A stretch of 49,337 nucleotides of DNA, taken from Vicinamibacteraceae bacterium (GTDB taxonomy: Bacteria; Planctomycetota; Phycisphaerae; Phycisphaerales; UBA5793). The position numbers were made by a program, and so were the translations under genes. The DNA is taken from positions 1 through 49,337 of the forward strand of contig WYBR01000111.1 in NCBI GenBank assembly GCA_011525805.1. Direction: 5' to 3'. The notes under the pieces were generated by a model that saw nothing but the letters and a program-made list of their open reading frames with translations, searched no databases and was not told the DNA's origin. Positions 1 to 6,910 of this stretch are shown piece after piece (within the stretch, counting starts at the first letter, position 1; each line of letters begins with the position of its first letter).

Positions 1-760
1 CACCGTTTCGCCAGAAGTACGCCTCGCGCCGCCCGGGCGGTGGGTTGCTGAAATACCCGACGACTTCGGTGAGGTCATTGATGCCGTAGGCGAAACCGAC
101 CGCGTTGGTCGGCTCGCCGCCGATGTCGATCATCTGGCCGTTGCGCCAGAGGTAGGGTCGGGTGATGCGCTGGGCGTTGTAGGAGCGGCCGACGATCTCG
201 CCGTGGGCGTTGATGTCGTTGGCGCCTTCGTTGCCGAACTGGTTGCCGAGGGAGCCGAGGTCGATGGGCGCTTCGAGGCGCGGCCAGAGGGCGGAGCGGT
301 TCGCTGCTGAGCACCCCCCGACCATCCAGCCGAAGTCATTGGCTGTTCCGGCGAGGCAAAAGAGCGATCCGCCGAGCGAGGAGAGCAGAGTCGAACCGAC
401 GCCAATTCTCCACGCGGCCGCCCTGCTCCCTTGATTCACCATCGAATCTCCCACGAGCAACCCGCTCGTCGGGCTGATGCCGAAGAGGTTCGCAGTTTCA
501 CCACCCGGGGGCACAGGAGGGGTAAACAACTCGCCGTTGAACCAGAGCACGCTGTACGTTTGTCCGCTGAAGGCTCGCGACCACGCAACAACCCTGCCGA
601 ATTCATCCAGTTCCTCAATAAACGAGCCTTCGTGTCCCTCCAATACACCGATCGAAGCCACTTCGTAGGCCGTCACGCCGCTGGGCTGGGCGAGAGCTGG
701 CACCGCCTCAGAGAAGACAAGAACCGCCACACACCCGATCATCGTGCAAACACGTGGCAT
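1..760 (-). CDS. HAF-repeat secreted protein, 3' end outside window
   Basis: Partial gene: 253 codons are visible before the frame runs off the left edge. Translation starts at ATG 760, preceded by a strong GGGGGAGG ribosome site. The first ~25 residues (MPRVCTMIGCVAVLVF then a cleavage region ending ALAQ) form a Sec signal peptide. The body has the alternating pattern of HAF-type extracellular repeats: IGVLEGHEG, IDLGSLGNQFG, INAHGEIVGRSYN and INDLTEVVGYF, with WRNG between blocks. These repeats are common in secreted proteins of unknown function. The 5' part (about 310-760) has relaxed codon use (18 of 32 sampled third positions G/C), while the part below about 300 is strongly GC3-biased (31 of 32). 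Function unknown; the family call is by recognition of the repeat pattern. Confidence 0.8.
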   Translation of the reverse strand, partial: MPRVCTMIGCVAVLVFSEAVPALAQPSGVTAYEVASIGVLEGHEGSFIEELDEFGRVVAWSRAFSGQTYSVLWFNGELFTPPVPPGGETANLFGISPTSGLLVGDSMVNQGSRAAAWRIGVGSTLLSSLGGSLFCLAGTANDFGWMVGGCSAANRSALWPRLEAPIDLGSLGNQFGNEGANDINAHGEIVGRSYNAQRITRPYLWRNGQMIDIGGEPTNAVGFAYGINDLTEVVGYFSNPPPGRREAYFWRNG

Positions 761-879
761 GGCTGAGCCTCCCCCGGACTGCCGGCTGCCTCCAGAGTAT
801 AACCGGAGAGCACAGGACCGGGATGGGCGGGCAGGAGGGGGCGACAACGGGACCGGAACGGTTGCTTCTTCGGCTGGGA

Positions 880-1881
880 CTACAGCAGAGGCTCGCTCGC
901 CTCATCGCCGCCCAGCATCACGTGGCCCGCGGGCGCGAGTTCTTCGCGGTCGGTCGCTCGACTGGCCACTCGGAATCCCGATCGAAGTGCGGCCGATGCC
1001 CACGTGCCATCCGGTTTCAACGTGATCAGCCCGACCTGGTGATCGTCCACGATGTCGCAAGCCTCGACGATGCGTGCGATAACGGCCCGCGCCGCGTCGG
1101 CGGGGCAAGCGCCTTGGCGCATGAGTTCGACGGCGAAGAAGCAGCCGCAGGTGCGCATGAGCAGTTCGCCGGTGCCGGTGGCGACGGCGGCGCCGGCTTG
1201 CGGGTCGACGTAGAGGCCGCAACCGATGATCGGCGAATCGCCGACGCGTCCGGGGACCTTGAACGCCATGCCGCTCGTCGAGCACGCGCCGGCCATCGTC
1301 CCGTTCAAGTCGATCGCGAGCACGCCGATGGTGTCGTGGGTGCGGTTGTGCGGCAGGGCCTCGTCGGCGGCGATGCGCTGAGCCTCGTCGCCGATGCCGC
1401 GGAGTTCTTCGACGTTGCGCGGCGGGAGCCAGCCGCGGTAGCGCTCGCCCTTGAGCAGCGCCGGATCATCGCGCCACTTCCGCCAGACCTCGTGCGCCTC
1501 ATCCGTCAGCAGATCTTCGGGCGTGAAGCCCTGCGCGGCGGCGAAGGCGTCGGCGCCTTCGCCGGCGAGAAGCACGTGATGCGTCTGCTCCATGACGCGG
1601 CGGGCGCTGGAGACGGGGTGGTTGAAGCGGCGCACAAAGCAGACGCCGGCGCAGCGCCGCGGCGAGAGCATCACGCAGCCGTCGAGACTCACGCGGCCCG
1701 AGGCGTCGGGCAGGCCGCCGCGGCCGACGGAGTCGATCGTCGGATCATCTTCGACGGCGATGCAGGCGCGCTCGACGGCGTCGAGGGCGCTGCCGCCGCC
1801 CGCGAGGATCGGCCAGGCGGCGGCGTTGGCGACGCGGCCAAAGGACCACGTCGAGAGGATGATCGGCCGCTGCGGCGCCAC
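880..1881 (-). CDS. N4-(beta-N-acetylglucosaminyl)-L-asparaginase / isoaspartyl peptidase family (Ntn hydrolase)
   Basis: 333 aa Ntn-hydrolase of the glycosylasparaginase family, which self-cleaves before a Thr that becomes the N-terminal nucleophile. The site is seen as THDTIGVLAIDLNG, with Thr184 the expected nucleophile; GDSPIIGCGLYVD and ATGTGE downstream match the substrate-binding loops of the family. The N-terminal half has the typical GGGSALDAVE and DDPTIDSVG segments. No signal peptide is apparent, so a cytoplasmic location is inferred. The start is GTG at 1881, directly after the TGA of the upstream M16 gene (1882-1884), with AAGGG about 8 nt upstream inside that gene, implying translational coupling. 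Substrate (glycoasparagine or isoaspartyl peptide) cannot be told from sequence. Confidence 0.9.
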   Translation of the reverse strand: MAPQRPIILSTWSFGRVANAAAWPILAGGGSALDAVERACIAVEDDPTIDSVGRGGLPDASGRVSLDGCVMLSPRRCAGVCFVRRFNHPVSSARRVMEQTHHVLLAGEGADAFAAAQGFTPEDLLTDEAHEVWRKWRDDPALLKGERYRGWLPPRNVEELRGIGDEAQRIAADEALPHNRTHDTIGVLAIDLNGTMAGACSTSGMAFKVPGRVGDSPIIGCGLYVDPQAGAAVATGTGELLMRTCGCFFAVELMRQGACPADAARAVIARIVEACDIVDDHQVGLITLKPDGTWASAALRSGFRVASRATDREELAPAGHVMLGGDEASEPLL

Positions 1882-3300
1882 TCAATCGCCCTTGAGGATG
1901 AAGATGGCGCGGTTGCTGTCCGCGAAGTAAGTATCGCGCGCGGCGTTGAGGTCGCGAACGTCCATGCGCTCGAGTTGCTGCCGGTAGTTCTGCCAGAAGG
2001 CCTCGTCGCCGTAGTGAGAGCGGTAGGCGGTGGCGAAGGCGATGGTGTAGAGCAGGGCGGGGCGCTTGCCCAGTTCATCGATGACGCCGCCGCGAAGCGG
2101 CGCGCCGAGTTGCCAGTCGAGCGCGCCGAGCGTGCGGCGGGCGTCGGCCTGGGTGAACTTGCGGCTCTTCTTGATGTGGGCGTCCCACCACCCCAGCGCC
2201 GCGGCCGGCCCGCCGTCGCGCGTGAAGCGCCACATGTGCGGCGTGAGATACGCGGCGCGGGGGTCGAGGAGCATGTTGTACTGAAAGTCGAGGCGCGACT
2301 CGGCCCCGGGCAGCGTCGCCGCGTAGTGCGTCAGCGTGGTGCCCAGCACGAGGAACGCGGGATGATCAGGATGCGTCACCGGCGGCGCGAAGAACGCCGC
2401 CGTCCCGTGGTGGCGGCGCGAGGGCAGGTCGCCGCTGTCCATGATGTCGCGCGTCACCGCGCCGACGGGATGCACCGTCACGGGGAAGTCCGGCCGGGCG
2501 CCCGACGGCAGCGCGCCCAGGGCGCGATCGACGGTCGCGTCGAGGCCGATGCGGCTGACATCGCCGGCGAGGACCACCGTCACGTTGCCGCCGACCAGCC
2601 GCTGCTGCCACTCGCGCTGCACGCGATCGGGCGTGAGGCGGGCGAGACGGACGGGGTCGATGCCGCGCGGTGCGCCCGAGTCGTGTCGAAAGGCCTTGGC
2701 GACGAGCCAGGACATGGGCTTGAGAAGCGGCCGCTCCTCGAACAAGACGTTCATCTCGGCCTCGATCGCCTTGACCTCGCGCGCCAGCGCCACGTCGTCG
2801 ATTCGCAGCGTCAGAAGGCGGCGGGCGAGGCGCTCGACTTCGTCTGCCGCGCGGTCGGCCGCGACCACGACGCCGCACACGCTCAGCGCGTCGTAGGAGC
2901 GGACGATCCAGCCGTCGGGATAGCGCTCATCCAGTTGGGCGTCGGTGCGCCCCTGCTCGGCCTCGTCGGCGGCGGTGATGAGGAGGCGGTCGAGAAGGCG
3001 CGCCAGGCCGGGCGCATCGGCGGGATCGTGCGATGAGCCGGCGCTGAATGAAACGAGGATCGCGGCGTGGGTGGCGCCGTCGATGGGCTGCGTCAGCACC
3101 CGAACGCCGTTGGGCAGCGTGCGCGAGTGGACGACCTGAGGCGCGGGGGGCGTCGGCGACTCCGGCTCGGCGGCGGGAGGATCGGGAAGCGCCGGCGGCT
3201 GGCGTTCGTCCTGCACGGCTCGGGCCGCGGAAGCGCTGAGCACAATCGCCGCGAACTGCAGGATCGCGGCGAAGAGGAAACCCGGACGACGAGTGAGCAT
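1882..3300 (-). CDS. M16 (insulinase/pitrilysin) family protein, catalytic motif lost
   Basis: 472 aa from ATG 3300, chosen because it begins a clear signal peptide (MLTRRPGFLFAAILQFAAI, then ASAARA) and avoids overlap with the divergent argS. After a Pro-rich linker the M16 fold starts at RTLPNGVRVLTQPIDGATHA. The position of the zinc motif HxxEH reads RLLDR within GLARLLDRLL, so both His and the Glu are replaced; this copy should not bind zinc or cleave. M16 proteins often work as active/inactive pairs, but no active partner is seen in the window. It lies upstream of and abuts the asparaginase gene. Role: secreted or periplasmic, non-catalytic, unknown. Confidence 0.8.
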   Translation of the reverse strand: MLTRRPGFLFAAILQFAAIVLSASAARAVQDERQPPALPDPPAAEPESPTPPAPQVVHSRTLPNGVRVLTQPIDGATHAAILVSFSAGSSHDPADAPGLARLLDRLLITAADEAEQGRTDAQLDERYPDGWIVRSYDALSVCGVVVAADRAADEVERLARRLLTLRIDDVALAREVKAIEAEMNVLFEERPLLKPMSWLVAKAFRHDSGAPRGIDPVRLARLTPDRVQREWQQRLVGGNVTVVLAGDVSRIGLDATVDRALGALPSGARPDFPVTVHPVGAVTRDIMDSGDLPSRRHHGTAAFFAPPVTHPDHPAFLVLGTTLTHYAATLPGAESRLDFQYNMLLDPRAAYLTPHMWRFTRDGGPAAALGWWDAHIKKSRKFTQADARRTLGALDWQLGAPLRGGVIDELGKRPALLYTIAFATAYRSHYGDEAFWQNYRQQLERMDVRDLNAARDTYFADSNRAIFILKGD

Positions 3301-3429
3301 GAAGCCTCCAGTGAGCACGGCCGCGTCAGGCGGAAGTCGCGGCGGCATTCGCCCCGGCCGACGCCCGAAAAGCATACGGCCGCCAGGTACTGGATGCGAC
3401 GGGAGCGCACTTCTGGCGGCAAAGCGGAC

Positions 3430-3435
3430 TACACT
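3430..3435 (+). promoter_or_regulatory. -10-like hexamer (TACACT) just upstream of argS
   Basis: TACACT ends 8 nt before the argS ATG and there is no ribosome site in between. That spacing would place transcription start at or next to the start codon, giving a leaderless mRNA. No good -35 is visible. Inference from position only. Confidence 0.4.
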
Positions 3436-3443
3436 GCCGCCGC

Positions 3444-5285
3444 ATGAGCGTTGACCCCGTTGATCTTCTTGCAAAGAGATTCGTCGAGGCGATCGTCGCG
3501 GCCTTCGGCGCCGAGTTCGCCGACGTCGATCCGCTCGTGCGCGCGGCGCAGAATCCTCAGTTCGGCGATTTTCAGTCCAACGCCGCGATGGGCCTGGCCA
3601 AGCGCCTGGGCCGCAATCCGCGCGAGGTCGCGGCGGCGATCGTCCAGCACGCGCGCCTCGAGGACGTGTGCGAGACGCCCGAGATCGCCGGGCCGGGGTT
3701 CATCAATCTCCGGCTGCGGGGCGATGCGCTGCCGCGGCTGCTCGAGGATCTTGAAGGCACGCTCAAGGGGCGGGAGCATCACACGATTCGAAGAGCCCTA
3801 TCGTGGACGTCGGGGACTTCGCAGCGCGTTGTGGTCGATCTCGTCGGCGTCAACATCGCCAAGCAGATGCATGTCGGACACCTGCGCTCCTCGATCATCG
3901 GCGACACGCTCTGCCGCGTGCTGGCGAGCGTCGGCAACGAGGTGATTCCGCAGAACCATCTCGGAGACTGGGGCCTTCAGATCGCCATGGTGATCGCATC
4001 GCTGCGCCGGCGCCGCGTCGACCTCGACCGCCTCGATCTCGATCATCTCGAAGAAGCGTACCGCGATGCGACTCTCGACTGCAAGGCGGACCGGCCCGCG
4101 CTCGAATCGGCGCGGCGCATCAACGCCGGACCACACCGCATCGCCGAATGGGAAGCCCAGGTCGCCGGCGCCGAAGAGCGCCTCGAGGAGGCCAAGCGCA
4201 CCCTCGTGCGCCTCCAGCAGGGCGAGAGCGGAATCGTCGCGGCCTGGGAGAAGATCACGGCCATCACGATGCAGGCGTGTTACGAAATCTACGACCTGCT
4301 CGACCTCGTCGTCACCCACGAGCACAACCGCGGTGAGTCGTTCTACCGCGAGCGCCTCGGGCCGGTCGTGGATGAATTCGTTCGATCGGGCGTCGCGAAG
4401 GAGTCCGATGGGGCGATCGTCGTCGAGATCGAGGGGGACGAGACGCCCCTGATCATTCGCAAATCCGACGGCGGGTTTCTCTATGCGACGACCGATCTCG
4501 CGGCGATCAGGTATCGCATACAGGAACTCGGGGCGCAGCGCGTGATCTACGTCGTGGACAATCGCCAGCGCGACCACTTCCGCAAGGTGTTCGAGGCCAT
4601 CCGCAAGATCGGCTGGGACCGCCTGCCCGGCGGCGGCCGGGCCGAGTTGCGCCACGTCGCCTTCGGGGCCGTGTGCGGCGCCGACGGCAAGCCCCTCAAG
4701 ACGCGCAGCGGCGAGAACATCAGGTTGAAGGATCTGCTCCTGGAGGCCATCGACCGGGCCGGAGCGATCGTGCGCGACAAGAACCCGGATCTGCCGGACC
4801 CGGAACAGAAGGATGTGGCGCGGGCCGTGGGCATCGGCTCGGTGAAATACGCCGATCTCTCGACGCATCTGGTCAAGGATTACATATTCGCGTGGGACCG
4901 GATGCTCGCCTTCGAGGGCAACACCGGCGCCTATCTTCAGAACCAGTATGTCAGAATCCGCTCGATCGGGCGCAAGGCGCCGGACGACGTGCGGGCGGAT
5001 GCGGCGTTTCTCATCGCCGCGGTCGAGGAGAAGAGCCTGGCGCTCGCGCTGCTGCGGTACCCCGGCACCCTCGCGAGCGTGGCGGAGACGCTCGAGCCGC
5101 ATCGCCTGTGCCAGTACCTCTACGATCTGGCTGGCGCTTTTTCGGTCTTCTACACCCAGTGTCCCGTGCTCAAGGCGAAGACGACGGCCCTGCGCGATGC
5201 GCGCATCAGGCTCTCCCGCCTGACTGAGCGGATCCTCGCCGACGGCCTTGGCCTGCTCGGCATTCGAACGCTGGAGCGCATGTAA
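3444..5285 (+). CDS. argS: Arginyl-tRNA synthetase
   Basis: 613 aa class I synthetase that charges tRNA-Arg. The N-terminal tRNA-recognition domain (about 1-105) carries NPQFGDFQSNAAMGLAKRLG and PGFINLRL. The HIGH motif is MHVGHLRSSIIGD (His143), followed by QNHLGDWGLQ. The KMSK loop is the degenerate form usual in this enzyme, GKPLKTRSGENIRL. The C-terminal anticodon domain has DRMLAFEGNTGAYLQNQYVR. Odd point: residues about 110-127 (REHHTIRRALSW and following), between the N-terminal domain and the Rossmann fold, are encoded by a copy of a palindromic repeat found elsewhere in this window. It is probably a stand-alone transcription unit, leaderless by the TACACT spacing. Confidence 0.97.
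   Translation: MSVDPVDLLAKRFVEAIVAAFGAEFADVDPLVRAAQNPQFGDFQSNAAMGLAKRLGRNPREVAAAIVQHARLEDVCETPEIAGPGFINLRLRGDALPRLLEDLEGTLKGREHHTIRRALSWTSGTSQRVVVDLVGVNIAKQMHVGHLRSSIIGDTLCRVLASVGNEVIPQNHLGDWGLQIAMVIASLRRRRVDLDRLDLDHLEEAYRDATLDCKADRPALESARRINAGPHRIAEWEAQVAGAEERLEEAKRTLVRLQQGESGIVAAWEKITAITMQACYEIYDLLDLVVTHEHNRGESFYRERLGPVVDEFVRSGVAKESDGAIVVEIEGDETPLIIRKSDGGFLYATTDLAAIRYRIQELGAQRVIYVVDNRQRDHFRKVFEAIRKIGWDRLPGGGRAELRHVAFGAVCGADGKPLKTRSGENIRLKDLLLEAIDRAGAIVRDKNPDLPDPEQKDVARAVGIGSVKYADLSTHLVKDYIFAWDRMLAFEGNTGAYLQNQYVRIRSIGRKAPDDVRADAAFLIAAVEEKSLALALLRYPGTLASVAETLEPHRLCQYLYDLAGAFSVFYTQCPVLKAKTTALRDARIRLSRLTERILADGLGLLGIRTLERM
3772..3811 (+). repeat. argS: Dispersed palindromic element, copy A, in frame inside argS
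   Basis: This stretch begins GGAGCATC and contains CACGAT-N12-ATCGTG (3782-3787 and 3800-3805). It matches the tandem units at 14123-14190 at about 34 of 39 positions by eye, including the GGAGCAT flank and the 12-nt loop length. It encodes argS residues ~110-123 without breaking the frame. Confidence 0.75.
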
Positions 5286-5303
5286 TCTTACGGAAGAAGA
5301 ATG

Positions 5304-5462
5304 CTCACCACGAAGAACACAAGGACACAAAGGGGGCACGAAGAGTGAGTGAGTTGTTCAACTGTCTGATAGATGACTTGAGGCAATGCATACCGTTCTT
5401 TAACACCCAGCCCGAATCCCGCCTTTGCGGCCCTTTGTGATCCCTCGTGGCTTTGTGGTGAG
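5304..5462. repeat. Imperfect inverted-repeat element between argS and the deacetylase gene
   Basis: Two ~32-nt arms, 5304-5335 (CTCACCACGAAGAACACAAG and onward) and 5431-5462, are imperfect reverse complements; both contain CTCACCAC and CACAAAGGG. About 95 nt of lower-GC sequence lie between them with no convincing gene. The arm sequence resembles the accacgaagacacgaag-type repeats seen in intergenic regions of many environmental genomes, recalled and not searched. It fills the whole gap between the two genes. Confidence 0.6.
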
Positions 5463-5488
5463 TGTTCCATTGCCAACCGGAGTCAGCC

Positions 5489-6190
5489 ATGAACATTCTT
5501 GTCGTCGGGCCGCATCCGGATGACCAGGAAATCGGCATGGGCGGAACGATCGCGCGTCTCGTCGAGCAGGGGCACAACGTGCTGCTGCTCGATGTAACAG
5601 ACGGCGAGCCGACCCCGCATGGTTCGCCCGAGATTCGCGCCGTCGAGGCGGCGAAGGCGGCGGAGATTCTCGGCGTAAGGCGCCGCCAGCTCGGATTTCC
5701 CAACCGCTACGTCGAGAGCACGCTCGAATTGCGCCACGCGATCGCCGCCGTCATCCGTGAACATCAGGCGCAGGTTCTGTTTGCGCCTTACTTCGAGGAT
5801 GCGCACCCCGACCACCTCGCGGTGACGCAGGCGGTGATCGGCGCGCGTTTCGCCGCGCGACTCGTGAAGGTGGACGAGCCGTGGGGGCGGACGGGCAGGC
5901 CGATTCATCCCAAGTGGCTCTTCTTCTATTACGCGATGCACCTGCGCAAGGTGCACAACCCAACGTTTCTCGTCGACATCAGCGGGTTCGAGGAGCGCAA
6001 GATCGCCTCGATCGAGGCGTACCACAGCCAGTTCGTCGCGGCGGAGAAGAACCGCAAGGTGCTCAAGGGGATCGCAGCCATGGGAACGTACTTCGGCTCG
6101 CGCCTCGGCGTCGCCGCGGCTGAGCCGTTCCATTCGCAGGAGCCGCTCGGGCTGCATTCACTCGACGGGCTGGTCATGGAAGGTCATTGA
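5489..6190 (+). CDS. PIG-L/LmbE-family deacetylase, BshB1-like
   Basis: 233 aa zinc-dependent N-acetyl sugar deacetylase. It has the family's first metal motif GPHPDDQEIGMGGT at the N-terminus (His9, Asp11, Asp12) and the second, AHPDHLAVTQAV, near residue 110. KWLFFYYAMH, EAYHSQF and GSRLGVAAAEPFH match the bacillithiol-biosynthesis enzyme BshB1, which removes acetyl from GlcNAc-malate. No bshA or bshC is in the window, so pathway membership is inferred. ATG 5489 is preferred over an upstream in-frame codon because GGAG lies just upstream and the protein then starts at the conserved beta strand. Length is normal for the family. Confidence 0.88.
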   Translation: MNILVVGPHPDDQEIGMGGTIARLVEQGHNVLLLDVTDGEPTPHGSPEIRAVEAAKAAEILGVRRRQLGFPNRYVESTLELRHAIAAVIREHQAQVLFAPYFEDAHPDHLAVTQAVIGARFAARLVKVDEPWGRTGRPIHPKWLFFYYAMHLRKVHNPTFLVDISGFEERKIASIEAYHSQFVAAEKNRKVLKGIAAMGTYFGSRLGVAAAEPFHSQEPLGLHSLDGLVMEGH

Positions 6191-6200
6191 CCCGCCTCGA

Positions 6201-6764
6201 TCAGGACTTGAGTTTCGCGAGGCGGGCGCGGATGGCGGCGGCGTCGAGCGAGCCGGTGAAGACCTCGCGCACGCTGCCTTGCGCATCGACGAAGACGAGC
6301 GTGGGAATGGCGCTGACATTGAAGAGTCGCGCCAACTCTTCGGTGGCCATGAGTTCCACGCCGATCGCATGGTCGGAGTCGGCGAGATGCGCCTTGACGG
6401 CGTCCGGCCCGCCCCGGTCGACGGAGAGCGCGACGAGTTGGGCCGACTCCTCCAGTTCCGAGGCCATCGCCGCGAAGACCTGCCGCTGCTTGAGACGGGG
6501 CGGGCACCACGTCGCCCAGAAATCGAGAATCACCGGCCGGCCGAGGTACTCGTCGAGTTGAACCTCCCGGCCGTCGAGATCGACCGCCGTCAGACCGGCG
6601 ATCGACTGGGTTGCCCCGGCCGATCCGCCGCGGCCGAGCACGGTGTCCATGACCTTCGTGCAGTTCGGGCAGAAGCCCGTCGTGCCGGCGACGGCGATGT
6701 AGCCGACGACCACGGCGGGAATGGCGAGAACCTTCAATACAGTCGCGAGGGCGCCGGCAGGCAT
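6201..6764 (-). CDS. TlpA/thioredoxin-like protein with altered CxxC
   Basis: 187 aa. One N-terminal hydrophobic segment (about 5-30) is followed by FCPNC (Cys32, Cys35) and then a TlpA/AhpC-type thioredoxin fold: LDEYLGRPVILDFWATWC, ALSVDRGG and the cis-Pro loop VSAIPTLVFVD. The active site reads CPPR (Cys87-Arg90) instead of CPPC: the attacking Cys is present and the resolving Cys is Arg. It is probably membrane-anchored or exported. GGAG lies about 6 nt before ATG 6764. The gene converges on the deacetylase gene with 10 nt between the stops. It may act as a one-cysteine oxidoreductase or use the Cys32/Cys35 pair; this is inference. Confidence 0.85.
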   Translation of the reverse strand: MPAGALATVLKVLAIPAVVVGYIAVAGTTGFCPNCTKVMDTVLGRGGSAGATQSIAGLTAVDLDGREVQLDEYLGRPVILDFWATWCPPRLKQRQVFAAMASELEESAQLVALSVDRGGPDAVKAHLADSDHAIGVELMATEELARLFNVSAIPTLVFVDAQGSVREVFTGSLDAAAIRARLAKLKS

Positions 6765-6910
6765 GGTGTGGCTCCGTGCATCGGGAGAGGGATCAGACAG
6801 AGAAACTGGACTCGCTACGGACGCGGTGCGGCGGCGGTTCGATCCGATCGCGGGATGGACGTCCCTGATGCGTGCCCCGGCCACCGGCCGTCCGATACTG
6901 TTCATCGGCG

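Noticed and set aside
751-760. AAACACGTGG resembling half of a parS site
   Set aside because: Not palindromic to the parS consensus, and it lies at the start codon of the HAF gene; no other parS-like sequence was seen near the ParA gene.
754-3036. 760-codon plus-strand open frame opposite the asparaginase and M16 genes
   Set aside because: Low-complexity Arg/Ala/Gly/Val translation without motifs; it is the antisense shadow expected in GC3-biased DNA.
3798-5339. 513-codon minus-strand open frame opposite argS
   Set aside because: Antisense of a well-conserved synthetase; no domain features.
6833-6846. GGTTCGATCC resembling a tRNA T-loop
   Set aside because: No matching acceptor, D or anticodon arms can be folded around it.
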